This document shows, piece after piece, positions 39,905 through 47,424 of a stretch of 64,000 bases of DNA. This stretch comes from an uncultured Parolsenella sp. (GTDB lineage: Bacteria > Actinomycetota > Coriobacteriia > Coriobacteriales > Atopobiaceae), in the NCBI RefSeq assembly GCF_934660935.1, contig NZ_CAKUIH010000002.1:143913-207912 (forward strand), read 5' to 3'. Below the pieces are notes generated by a model. The model was not told the DNA's origin. It did not search any database and was given only the letters and a program-made list of their open reading frames with translations. A program made the position numbers and the translations under genes. The number at the start of each line of letters is the position of its first letter. Position 1 is the stretch's first letter.

Positions 39905-41290
39905 ATGGCTAAGCAGCTCGATTACGACCTCATCAAGAAGACCGCTGAGGACTACGGCAAGGACATGACCGCGTTCCTTCGCGCCATGATCAGCCACCCG
40001 TCCGAGTCCTGCGAGGAGGGCGAGGTCGTCGCCTGCATCAAGGCCGAGATGGAGAAGCTCGGTTTCGACGAGGTCAAGGTCGACGGCCTTGGCAACGTCA
40101 TGGGCTTTATGGGCGACGGCGACAAGATCATCGCCATCGACTCCCACATCGACACCGTTGGCATCGGCAACATCGAGAACTGGGACTTCGACCCGTACAA
40201 GGGTTTCGAGGACGACGAGCTGATCGGCGGCCGTGGTGGCTCCGACCAGGAGGGTGGCATGGCCTCCGCCACCTACGCTGCCAAGATGATGAAGGACCTC
40301 GACCTCATCCCCGAGGGCTACAAGGTCATGGTCGTCGGCACCGTCCAGGAAGAGGACTGCGACGGCATGTGCTGGCAGTACATCTACAACGTTGACGGCA
40401 TCAAGCCCGAGTTCGTCATCTCCACCGAGCCCACCGACGGCGGCATCTACCGTGGTCACCGCGGCCGCATGGAGATCCGCGTCGACGTTCACGGCACCTC
40501 CTGCCACGGCTCTGCCCCCGACCGCGGCGACAACGCCATCTACAAGATGGCCGACATCATCGCCGACGTCCGCAAGCTCAACAACAACGGCTGCGACGAG
40601 TCGACCGACGTCAAGGGCCTCGTGAAGATGCTCGACCCGAAGTACAACCCGGATCACTACGAGGACGCCCGCTTCCTCGGCCGCGGCACCTGCACCGTCT
40701 CCCAGATCTTCTACACTTCTCCGTCCCGCTGCGCCGTCGCCGACTCCTGCGCTATCTCCATCGACCGCCGCATGACCGCCGGCGAGACCTACAAGTCCTG
40801 CCTGGAGGAGGTTGAGAACCTCCCGGCCGTCAAGAAGTACGGCGAGGACGTCAAGGTCTCCATGTACATGTATGACCGTCCGTCCTGGACCGGCGAGGTC
40901 TACGAGACCGAGGCCTACTTCCCGACGTGGATCAACAAGGAGACCGCTCCGCACGTCAAGGCCCTCGTCGACGCCCACAAGGCCCTCTTCGGCGATGAGC
41001 GCATCGGCTGCGAGAAGTCCATGGACAAGCGTGCCGGCCGCCCGCTGTGCGACAAGTGGACCTTCTCCACGAACTGCGTCTCCATCCAGGGCCGCTACGG
41101 CATCCCCTGCGTCGGCTTTGGTCCCGGCGCCGAGTCCCAGGCCCACGCTCCCAACGAGGTCACCTACAAGCAGGACCTCCCGACCTGCGCCGCCCTCTAC
41201 GTCGCCGCTCTGAACCTCTACGAGCCCAGCGCCGAGATGGACAACGCCACCACCTACCGCGCCGAGCTCACCGACAACGACATCAAGTAG
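39905..41290 (+). CDS. ygeY: YgeY family M20 metallopeptidase/deacylase
   Basis: This is a two-zinc amidohydrolase of the M20 (ArgE/DapE) type with 461 aa. DSHIDTVGIGNI (first His/Asp), GGRGGSDQEGGMASA (bridging Asp), TVQEEDCDGMCW (catalytic Glu pair) and FGPGAESQAHAPNE (last His) are in order. FVISTEPTDGGIYRGHRGRMEIRVDVHGTSCHGSAPDRGDNAIYKM marks the dimerisation lid. In the ygeXYW cluster it likely cleaves an N-acyl or ureido intermediate; the substrate is inferred, not shown. It starts after an AGAAAGG site. Confidence 0.93.
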   Translation: MAKQLDYDLIKKTAEDYGKDMTAFLRAMISHPSESCEEGEVVACIKAEMEKLGFDEVKVDGLGNVMGFMGDGDKIIAIDSHIDTVGIGNIENWDFDPYKGFEDDELIGGRGGSDQEGGMASATYAAKMMKDLDLIPEGYKVMVVGTVQEEDCDGMCWQYIYNVDGIKPEFVISTEPTDGGIYRGHRGRMEIRVDVHGTSCHGSAPDRGDNAIYKMADIIADVRKLNNNGCDESTDVKGLVKMLDPKYNPDHYEDARFLGRGTCTVSQIFYTSPSRCAVADSCAISIDRRMTAGETYKSCLEEVENLPAVKKYGEDVKVSMYMYDRPSWTGEVYETEAYFPTWINKETAPHVKALVDAHKALFGDERIGCEKSMDKRAGRPLCDKWTFSTNCVSIQGRYGIPCVGFGPGAESQAHAPNEVTYKQDLPTCAALYVAALNLYEPSAEMDNATTYRAELTDNDIK

Positions 41291-41305
41291 CTCGACTCCG
41301 CGGAA

Positions 41306-41336
41306 ACCTGCAAAAGGGACAGTCCCTTTTTCAGGT
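41306..41336. repeat. Palindrome, ACCTG...CAGGT type
   Basis: Arms ACCTGCAAAAGGGAC and GTCCCTTTTTCAGGT around a central A; 14 of 15 pairs match. It lies 16 nt after the ygeY stop and could also act as a terminator (TTTTT within the right arm). Confidence 0.85.
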
Positions 41337-41354
41337 CCCCCGTCACACGACAAC

Positions 41355-41379
41355 TGACAAAGGGACAGTCCCTTTGTCA
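41355..41379. repeat. Palindrome, TGACAAAGGGAC type (copy 2)
   Basis: A perfect 25-bp palindrome with arm TGACAAAGGGAC and central A, identical in its full length to the core of the copy at 38143-38167. It sits 18 bp after the previous palindrome and 44 bp before ygeW. Confidence 0.9.
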
Positions 41380-41423
41380 ACTCCCCAGCCATACACACGC
41401 AATTCGATCCGAGAGGACATAAC

Positions 41424-42623
41424 ATGAGCGAGATCAGCCAGTACACCGACATGCTTTCCGGCCTCGACTTCAAGGGCATGTACCAGAGCGACTTCCTGCA
41501 CACCTGGGACAAGACCACCGACGAGCTCCGCGCCCTCTACGCGGTCGCCGCCGCCCTCCGCAACCTCCGCGAGCGCAACATCTCGTCCAAGATCTTCGAC
41601 TCCGGCCTCGCCGTCTCCCTCTTCCGCGACAACTCCACGCGCACCCGCTTCTCCTTCTCCAAGGCCACGAACCTCCTCGGCCTCGAGCTCCAGGACCTCG
41701 ACGAGAAGAAGTCCCAGATCGCCCACGGCGAGACCGTCCGCGAGACCGCCACGATGATCTCCTTCATGGCTGACGTCATCGGCATCCGCGACGACATGTA
41801 TATCGGCAAGGGCGACGCCTACATGCAGGAGGTCTCCGACTCCGTGGCGCAGGCCTACGAGGATGGCGTCCTCGACCACCGTCCGACGCTCATCTCCCTC
41901 CAGTCCGACTCCGACCACCCGACGCAGTCCTCCGCCGACATGCTCTACCTCATCGAGGAGTTCGGCGGCCTTGAGAACCTCCGTGGCAAGAAGGTTGCCG
42001 TGACCTGGGCCTACTCGCCCTCCTACGGCAAGCCGCTGTCCTGCCCGCAGTCCCTCATCAGCCTGCTCCCGCGCTTCGGCATGGACGTCACCCTGGCTCA
42101 CCCCGAGGGCTACGACCTCATGGGCGACCGCGTCGAGGCCGCCAAGAAGTACGCCTCTGAGAACGGCTGCACCTTCAACCAGGTCAACACCATGGAAGAG
42201 GCCTTCGAGGGCGCCGACATCGTGATCCCGAAGTCCTGGGCTCCCTACGCCGCCATGGAGCGCCGCACCAACCTCTACGCGGAGGGTGACGACGCCGGCA
42301 TCGCCGCGCTCGAGAAGGAGCTCCTCGCCCAGAACGCCACGCACAAGGATTGGTGCTCCACGACTGACCTCATGGCTAAGACCGCCAACGGCCAGGACAC
42401 CATCTTCATGCACCCGCTGCCCGCTGACATCTCCGGCGTCTCCTGCGAGCACGGCGAGGTCATGGCTGACGTCTTCGACATGCACCGCGTTGGCATGTAC
42501 AAGGAGGCCTCCTACAAGCCCTACGCGATCGCCGCGATGATCTTCCTGCAGAAGGTCGCCAACCCGATCGAGACCCTTCAGGCTCTTGAGGCTGCCGCCA
42601 CTCCCCGCTGGTACCAGGCCTAA
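41424..42623 (+). CDS. ygeW: YgeW, knotted carbamoyltransferase
   Basis: This is a transcarbamylase-family protein of 399 aa. FRDNSTRTRFSFSKATNLLG is the carbamoyl-phosphate-binding STRTR motif, ADVIGIRDDMYIGKGDAYM and HPTQSSADMLYLIEEFG follow, and MHPLPADISGVSCEHGEV is the HPLP motif. The family-specific YgeW length and inserted segment (SYGKPLSCPQSLISLLPRFGMDVTLAHPEGYDL) separate it from ArgF and PyrB. With carbamate kinase downstream it can transfer a carbamoyl group to phosphate, giving carbamoyl phosphate for ATP. The true acceptor is not fixed by sequence. GAGAGGACATAAC precedes ATG 41424. Confidence 0.94.
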   Translation: MSEISQYTDMLSGLDFKGMYQSDFLHTWDKTTDELRALYAVAAALRNLRERNISSKIFDSGLAVSLFRDNSTRTRFSFSKATNLLGLELQDLDEKKSQIAHGETVRETATMISFMADVIGIRDDMYIGKGDAYMQEVSDSVAQAYEDGVLDHRPTLISLQSDSDHPTQSSADMLYLIEEFGGLENLRGKKVAVTWAYSPSYGKPLSCPQSLISLLPRFGMDVTLAHPEGYDLMGDRVEAAKKYASENGCTFNQVNTMEEAFEGADIVIPKSWAPYAAMERRTNLYAEGDDAGIAALEKELLAQNATHKDWCSTTDLMAKTANGQDTIFMHPLPADISGVSCEHGEVMADVFDMHRVGMYKEASYKPYAIAAMIFLQKVANPIETLQALEAAATPRWYQA

Positions 42624-42635
42624 TGCCCCCCGCCG

Positions 42636-42666
42636 CCTGCGTCCGCGGTCTGAGCGCGGACGCAGG
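42636..42666 (+). terminator. 12-bp hairpin after ygeW
   Basis: CCTGCGTCCGCG (42636-42647) and CGCGGACGCAGG (42655-42666) pair perfectly across a 7-nt loop. There is no T-run; a smaller hairpin GCCGG-ttct-CCGGC follows at 42691-42704. Confidence 0.5.
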
Positions 42667-42740
42667 ACCGAGGCCTGCTACCTAGACAGAGCCGGTTCTC
42701 CGGCACTACCGCCGCCAATACCACTGACAGGCGAAGGTCC

Positions 42741-42778
42741 AGGGTCGCGCGTTTCGTTTCGGGCGAACGCGCGACCCT
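42741..42778 (+). terminator. 13-bp hairpin between ygeW and arcC
   Basis: AGGGTCGCGCGTT (42741-42753) and AACGCGCGACCCT (42766-42778) are exact inverses with a 12-nt loop. It follows two other hairpins in the 241-bp ygeW-arcC gap; no T-run, so it may reduce rather than stop read-through. Confidence 0.5.
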
Positions 42779-42864
42779 AGGGACAGCTTTATCAATTTTC
42801 AGGGCCGCGCAATCGTGCGCCCATATCTTGCAGGGCCGAGGCGCCCTCAAGGATCGGAGTCGAT

Positions 42865-43806
42865 ATGTCCAAGCGAATCGTCGTCGCCCTTGGCGGCAAC
42901 GCTCTCGGCAACAATCTTCCTGAGCAGGCCGTCGCCGTCCGTGTGACCAGCCAGGCGATCGTGGATCTCATCGAGCAGGGCAACGAGGTCGTCGTTGTCC
43001 ATGGCAACGGTCCCCAGGTCGGTATGATCGCCAACGCCATGACCGAGCTCACGCGCTCTAATCCGGAGAAGTACATCCCGTGCCCGCTTTCCGTCTGCGG
43101 TGCCATGAGCCAGGGCTATATCGGCTATGACCTGCAGAACGCACTGCGCGAGGAGATGGAGCGCCGCGGCATTGCCAAGGGCGTCGCCACCGTCCTCACC
43201 CAGGTCGAGGTCGACCCGGAGGATCCCGCGTTCTCCAACCCGACCAAGCCCATCGGCTCCTTCATGACGAAGGAGGAGGCCGAGGTCCTTCACCGCGATC
43301 GCGACTATGACTTCATGGAGGACTCTGGCAGGGGTTATCGCCGTGTCGTCGCCTCTCCGAAGCCCAAGCGCATCGTCGAGCTCGACACGATCACCTCGCT
43401 CGTCCAAGCGAACCACATCGTCATCGCCTGCGGTGGTGGCGGCATCCCGGTGCTTCCCACCGGTGACCACCACCTCAAGGGTGCCGCGGCTGTCATCGAC
43501 AAGGACTTCGCCGCCGAGCTTCTCGCCGAGTCCCTCGACGCGGACTACCTCGTGATCCTCACCGCGGTCGAGAAGGTGGCCGTGCGCTTTGGCAAGCCCG
43601 ACGAGCGCTGGCTCGACGAGCTCACGCCCGCCGAGGCCCACGAGCTTGCCGAGGCAGGCGAGTTTGGCAAGGGTTCGATGGAGCCCAAGGTCCTCGCGTG
43701 TGCGAAGTTCGCCGAGAGCAAGCCTGGCCGCTCCGCCCTCATCACGCTGCTCGAGAAGGCCAAGGACGGTCTTGCCGGCAATACCGGAACCACCATCCGC
43801 GCCTAA
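42865..43806 (+). CDS. arcC: Carbamate kinase (ArcC/YqeA)
   Basis: This enzyme converts carbamoyl phosphate and ADP to ATP, CO2 and ammonia, giving the energy yield of the cluster. The product is 313 aa. RIVVALGGNALGNN is the N-terminal nucleotide loop. VVHGNGPQVGMIANAM, PCPLSVCGAMSQGYIGYDLQNAL, KPIGSFMTKEEAEVL and VIACGGGGIPVLP follow in order, and VDADYLVILTAVEKVAVRFGKPDE-like text closes the active site. It corresponds to E. coli yqeA, also next to hyuA and ygeXY. A strong terminator lies 12 bp downstream of its stop, so the next gene has its own promoter. Confidence 0.96.
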   Translation: MSKRIVVALGGNALGNNLPEQAVAVRVTSQAIVDLIEQGNEVVVVHGNGPQVGMIANAMTELTRSNPEKYIPCPLSVCGAMSQGYIGYDLQNALREEMERRGIAKGVATVLTQVEVDPEDPAFSNPTKPIGSFMTKEEAEVLHRDRDYDFMEDSGRGYRRVVASPKPKRIVELDTITSLVQANHIVIACGGGGIPVLPTGDHHLKGAAAVIDKDFAAELLAESLDADYLVILTAVEKVAVRFGKPDERWLDELTPAEAHELAEAGEFGKGSMEPKVLACAKFAESKPGRSALITLLEKAKDGLAGNTGTTIRA

Positions 43807-43817
43807 GAGCGAATGCC

Positions 43818-43857
43818 GCGTGCGTGGCCTCGGGGGAGGTCACGCACGCTTGCTTTT
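43818..43857 (+). terminator. Intrinsic terminator after arcC
   Basis: GCGTGCGTGGCCTC (43818-43831) pairs with GAGGTCACGCACGC (43836-43849) over 14 bp with one wobble and a GGGG loop, followed by TTGCTTTT. Confidence 0.85.
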
Positions 43858-43920
43858 CGGAGACTTGCGCGCCCTCGCCTGCGGACCGTGGTTGTCCGTT
43901 TGCGAAAACAACGCGTGAAC

Positions 43921-43937
43921 GCTGATTAATTGTCAGC
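43921..43937 (+). promoter_or_regulatory. Inverted repeat before the ModE/MocA fusion gene
   Basis: GCTGA-ttaattg-TCAGC lies 14 bp before ATG 43951 in an AT-rich patch. As the downstream protein carries a ModE-type HTH, autoregulation is a reasonable idea; the site does not match the E. coli ModE consensus. Confidence 0.4.
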
Positions 43938-43950
43938 TTCGTTTGGGATA

Positions 43951-44970
43951 ATGGGTGACATGAGACCAAGCGTAAGAACATACCTAGTTAATGACGAGGG
44001 CGAGCGCGTCTTCGGTCCCGGTCCCGCGGAGCTGCTGCGTCGCATCCGCGAGTGCGGGAGCCTCCGCGCCGCCTCGATATCCATGGGCATGGCCTACACC
44101 AAGGCCCTGGCCCTCGTCCGTACGGCTGAGAAGGGTCTGGGCTCCCCGCTGACCACCCGCGTCGTGGGCGGCGCCGGTGGTGGCGGGTCTACGCCCACGC
44201 CGGAGGCGGATGCCCTCCTCGCTGCGTACGAGCGCTGGACCGCTTCGGTGAACTCCGCCGCCGGCGCGCAGTTTGACGCAGCGTTTCCGCATGGGACGGT
44301 GGCCGTTTCGTCCGCGGGCGCGGATTCGGTTTCGGGCGAAGGCCGCGTCGTTGGCGCCGCCGTGCTCGCCGCCGGTCACTCGGTGCGCTATGGCAAGAAC
44401 AAACTCGTGGAGCCCCTTCTTGGCGAACCCGTGGTTGCCCGCACCATCGATTGCGTGCCCGCCGGCATGCCCATCGTCGTGGTGTCCGCCACGCCTGAGG
44501 TCGATGCTATCGCGAACGCCCGCGGCATAGAGCGTGTTCGTCCGGATGGCTTTGACGAGGACGTCGCCGCTACGCTCGGGCAATCCGCTTCCGTGCGTGC
44601 TGCGGCCGCCTTTGCCCGTGACGCTGGGTGGGACGCATGCCTGTTCCTACCGGGAGACCAGCCCCTCGTCGAGCACGGGAGCGTCACTCGCATGCTTGGG
44701 GTCTCCGCGCTGCGGCCGGATGTCCTCGTGCGCCTTTCCTGGCGCGGCCGCCCCGCTTCCCCGGTGTTGTTCCCCAGCAACTTCTATGAAGCACTTTCGA
44801 GCGTCGAGGGTGATGCTGGTGGGAGCTCGGTCGTGGGGGAGGGCGACGTCTGTGTGAGTGTCGAAGCGTCGCTTCCGTGGGAGCTTTGGGATATCGACAC
44901 GCCCGATGACCTCGGGCGTGCCCGTGAGATTCTGGAAAGTGGACTTGGACGTGGAGGGAGTTGCCAATGA
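43951..44970 (+). CDS. ModE-type HTH fused to MocA/MobA-like nucleotidyltransferase
   Basis: This is a fusion of about 340 aa. Residues 1-90 form a LysR/ModE-like winged helix: GPGPAELLRRIRECGSLRAASISMGMAYTKALALVRTAEKGLGSPLTTRVVGGAGGGGSTPTPEADALL, which matches the molybdate regulator ModE N-domain. Residues 130-330 match NTP_transf_3 of MocA (YgfJ) type: GAAVLAAGHSVRYGKNKLVEPLLGEPVVARTI, LFLPGDQPLV, SWRGRPASPVLF and WDIDTPDDL. MocA proteins attach CMP to molybdopterin for hydroxylases. So one protein may sense molybdate or operon status and mature a molybdoenzyme that is not encoded here. ATG 43960 is an alternative start. Confidence 0.85.
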   Translation: MGDMRPSVRTYLVNDEGERVFGPGPAELLRRIRECGSLRAASISMGMAYTKALALVRTAEKGLGSPLTTRVVGGAGGGGSTPTPEADALLAAYERWTASVNSAAGAQFDAAFPHGTVAVSSAGADSVSGEGRVVGAAVLAAGHSVRYGKNKLVEPLLGEPVVARTIDCVPAGMPIVVVSATPEVDAIANARGIERVRPDGFDEDVAATLGQSASVRAAAAFARDAGWDACLFLPGDQPLVEHGSVTRMLGVSALRPDVLVRLSWRGRPASPVLFPSNFYEALSSVEGDAGGSSVVGEGDVCVSVEASLPWELWDIDTPDDLGRAREILESGLGRGGSCQ

Positions 44971-46334
44971 TCATCATCAAGGGCGGAACCCTAGTTTGCC
45001 CCGACGGGCTACGCGTGGGTGATGTGGCTCTGGAGGGTGACAAGATCGTCCGCATCGCGGCTTCGATCGAGGCCGGCGATGGCGATGAGGTTGCTGACGC
45101 TGCGGGCTGCTGGGTCTTCCCGGGTTTCATTGACGCCCACACGCACATGCAGTGCTGGACGGGCATCGACTGGACGGCGGATAGCTTCGAGACGGGCACC
45201 CGCGCCGCTGCCTGCGGTGGCACCACCACCATCGTTGACTACGCCACGGCCGATCGCGGCGTGACCATGCCGGACGCTCTGGCGGAGTGGCATAAGCGCG
45301 CGGATGGCACCTGCACGTCAAACTATGCCTTCCACATGGCGATCGCGGAGTGGAACGAGCGCAACCACGAGGACCTCGCTGCGATGCGCGCTGGCGGCGT
45401 CAGCTCCTTCAAGACCTACTTCGCCTATGACCATCTGCGCCTTGATGACGCGGAGACCCTTGAGGTGCTCGAGGCCCTGAAGCCGTTTGGCGGCACGCTC
45501 TGCGTCCACTGCGAGAACGGCACCCTCGTCGACGCCCTCCAGAAGCGCGTGTACGAGGCTGGCATTCACGGACCGGAAGGTCATCCTCTGAGCCGTCCTG
45601 CCGAGTGCGAGGCCGAGGCCGTAAGCCGCCTGCTCTACCTCGCCCACCTCGCGGGAGACGCGCGCGTGAATGTGGTGCACCTCTCCACGAAGCTTGGCCT
45701 CGAGGCCATTCGCGCCGCCAAGGCGCGCGGTCAGAAGAACATCTTCGTCGAGACTTGCCCTCAGTACTTGCTGCTTGATGACACGTGCTTCACGCGTAGG
45801 GGAGAGGACGGTCTCGAGGGCCTCGAGTTCGTCATGAGCCCGCCTCCGCGCAAGCCGTCTGACCGCGCGGCACTTCGCCAGGCGCTGCTCGACGGCGAGA
45901 TCGACACCATCGCCACGGATCACTGCAGCTTCAACCTCCATGGGCAGAAGGATCGCGGCGTGGATGACTTCCGCGCCGTCCCCAACGGCGGCGCGGGCGT
46001 CGAGCACAGGCCCGCGCTCATCGCGACGACGTTCGAGGGCCAGCTTGGCCCCACGGACCTCTGCCGCCTCATGAGCGAGAACCCCGCCCGCGTCTTTGGC
46101 ATGTGGCCTCGCAAGGGTTGCCTGGCGGAGGGTTCGGATGCGGACGTCTGCGTCTGGGATCCGTCCGTCGAGTGGACCATCTCGGCGAAGACCCAGCACC
46201 AGAACGTCGACCACACCCCGTACGAGGGTTTTGTCTGCCACGGCAGGGTGCGCCTCACCTACGTGAACGGCGTACTCGCGGCGCGTGACGGCGAGCCGAC
46301 GGGGGCGACACCGGGCACGTACGTTCCGCGTTAG
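44967..46334 (+). CDS. hyuA: HyuA, dihydropyrimidinase/D-hydantoinase family amidohydrolase
   Basis: This cyclic-imide hydrolase opens dihydropyrimidine, hydantoin or related rings. The product is 455 aa. Metal ligands are DAHTH (N-terminal), the carboxylated Lys in VSSFKTYFAYD, His in LCVHCENGTLV and NVVHLSTKLG, and the catalytic Asp in IATDHCSFN. NPARVFGMWPRKGCLAEGSDADVCVWDP is a typical C-terminal block. ATG 44967 has GGAGGGAG upstream and overlaps the previous stop by 4 nt. E. coli hyuA lies in the same cluster and acts on phenylhydantoin; the natural substrate is uncertain, and purine-ring intermediates are a suggestion only. Confidence 0.92.
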   Translation: MIIIKGGTLVCPDGLRVGDVALEGDKIVRIAASIEAGDGDEVADAAGCWVFPGFIDAHTHMQCWTGIDWTADSFETGTRAAACGGTTTIVDYATADRGVTMPDALAEWHKRADGTCTSNYAFHMAIAEWNERNHEDLAAMRAGGVSSFKTYFAYDHLRLDDAETLEVLEALKPFGGTLCVHCENGTLVDALQKRVYEAGIHGPEGHPLSRPAECEAEAVSRLLYLAHLAGDARVNVVHLSTKLGLEAIRAAKARGQKNIFVETCPQYLLLDDTCFTRRGEDGLEGLEFVMSPPPRKPSDRAALRQALLDGEIDTIATDHCSFNLHGQKDRGVDDFRAVPNGGAGVEHRPALIATTFEGQLGPTDLCRLMSENPARVFGMWPRKGCLAEGSDADVCVWDPSVEWTISAKTQHQNVDHTPYEGFVCHGRVRLTYVNGVLAARDGEPTGATPGTYVPR

Positions 46335-46419
46335 TCGCGAGTCGGCGGCGGGCGCGGTGCCGGGCGCGTGCGTCCCGCGCTGGCAGCGAGCCGGCTGTGG
46401 GCACGTTCGTCCCGCGCTG
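46313..46419 (+). repeat. Three degenerate 21-nt direct repeats copied from the hyuA 3' end
   Basis: GGGCACGTACGTTCCGCGTT at the hyuA stop (46313) recurs at 46362 and 46399. The last two copies agree at 19 of 21 positions. The hyuA end seems to have been duplicated into the spacer; no gene is present in 46335-46563. Confidence 0.55.
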
Positions 46420-46489
46420 ACTGCGTGCGCGGTTTCGGGCGCGGCACCAACTTGAGCACTAAAAGCTGGTCCTTTCGCCGTTCGAGTCA

Positions 46490-46544
46490 TTGACAAGGGG
46501 CCTTCTTTATCGTTAAGCTTCTAAACAACGATAGGCAATATCGT
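46490..46544 (+). promoter_or_regulatory. ridA promoter with a three-half-site operator
   Basis: A consensus TTGACA (46490-46495) is followed by TATCGTT (46508-46514), its exact inverse AACGATA (46527-46533), and TATCGT again (46539-46544; ACGATA-n5-TATCGT). The half-sites overlap the expected -10/+1 region. A -10 hexamer is not obvious. Confidence 0.55.
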
Positions 46545-46563
46545 CAAACAAAAGGAGAATCAC

Positions 46564-46944
46564 ATGTCCATCGAAGCCGTCGTCACTGACAAGGCCCCCG
46601 CTGCTGTGGGTCCGTACTCCGCCGCCACCAAGTCCGGCAACTGCATTCACGTTTCTGGTCAGCTCCCCGTTGACCCCGCCACCGGCGAGTTCGCTGGCGA
46701 CGACATCCAGGCCCAGACCCGTCAGAGCCTGACCAACGTCAAGAACGTCCTCGAGGCTGCCGGTGCCACCATGGCCGACGTCGCCGAGACCGTCGTTCTC
46801 CTCGACTCCATCGCTGATTTTGGCGCCATGAACGAGGTCTACGCCGAGTTCTTCGCCGCTCCGTATCCGGCTCGCGCCGCCTTCGAGGTTGCCGCCCTCC
46901 CCAAAGGTGCCAAGGTCGAGATCAAGGCTGTCGCCTACCTGTAA
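46564..46944 (+). CDS. ridA: RidA, reactive intermediate deaminase
   Basis: RidA hydrolyses enamine/imine intermediates such as 2-aminoacrylate before they damage PLP enzymes. The product is 126 aa. AVGPYSAATKSGNCIHVSGQLPVDPATGEF, QTRQSLTNVKNVLEAAGATMADVAETVVLLDSIADFGAMNEVYAEFF and YPARAAFEVAALPKGAKVEIKAVAY contain the conserved Arg (PARAAFEV) and Glu residues. Because YgeX produces 2-aminoacrylate, its placement at the end of this cluster is functionally sensible. AAAAGGAGAAT precedes the ATG, and a strong terminator follows. Confidence 0.95.
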   Translation: MSIEAVVTDKAPAAVGPYSAATKSGNCIHVSGQLPVDPATGEFAGDDIQAQTRQSLTNVKNVLEAAGATMADVAETVVLLDSIADFGAMNEVYAEFFAAPYPARAAFEVAALPKGAKVEIKAVAYL

Positions 46945-47012
46945 TGGGTTGTTGTCCAGCTAAATGGGCCACTGCCCTCTAGTGGCGTTGTCTCTTGTCT
47001 GCAATGAGACTT

Positions 47013-47050
47013 AGCCGGCGTTCGGATTCACCTCCGAGCGCCGGCTTTTT
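47013..47050 (+). terminator. Intrinsic terminator after ridA
   Basis: AGCCGGCG (47013-47020) pairs with CGCCGGCT (47039-47046), with an inner TCGGA/TCCGA stem, followed by TTTTTGTTTTT. Confidence 0.9.
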
Positions 47051-47073
47051 GTTTTTCGTGTCCGCTACTCCTC

Positions 47074-47110
47074 AAAACCTGAAAAAGGGACAGTCCCTTT
47101 TTCAGGTTTT
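47074..47110. repeat. Palindrome, AAAACCTGAAAAAGGGAC type, perfect 37 bp
   Basis: An 18-bp arm AAAACCTGAAAAAGGGAC, central A and a perfect inverted arm. It is the longest and most intact member of the family seen at 38.1 and 41.3 kb, and lies just past the ridA terminator, at the right-hand edge of the catabolic cluster. Confidence 0.9.
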
Positions 47111-47424
47111 AGTGTGATGATCGACGGTGATGCACGGTTTAGCTTCATCGAGACATGCGTTATTTAGAGTTAAGAATGAGAATCAGGCCCCATAACTCGA
47201 AGAAACGCATGTCTCGGCGGCGGCGTGTCGGAGCTGCCGGGCGTTGCGTTGCGTCCGCGGGTGCATTTATACCGTTCGCGAGAGCTCTACGCATTTTCGG
47301 TTTCTCGTCCGTAGCGGCTGGTTGCTGGGGTAGACTATTCCCTGTTGACCATCTGGTCGCAAGTTATGTTCAGCGCGCAAGCGCAGTGTTGCCCTCGGAG
47401 GGGCAAACGAAAGAAAGGCACGTC
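47111..47424 (+). promoter_or_regulatory. Leader region of the cold-shock gene
   Basis: There is no gene I can support in these 314 bp; an in-frame open stretch upstream of cspA has Arg-rich, unconvincing composition. TAGACT at 47331-47336 may be a -10, giving a leader of roughly 80 nt, compatible with the structured 5' leaders of cold-shock mRNAs. Confidence 0.4.

Noticed and set aside
42779..42800. AGGGACAG near 42780 as another member of the palindrome family
   Set aside because: Only half of the core is present and the inverted arm is missing, so it cannot be told from chance.
47155..47424. In-frame N-terminal extension of the cold-shock protein
   Set aside because: The 68 aa form from ATG 47425 is the exact family length with a good ribosome site; the upstream residues look like untranslated leader.
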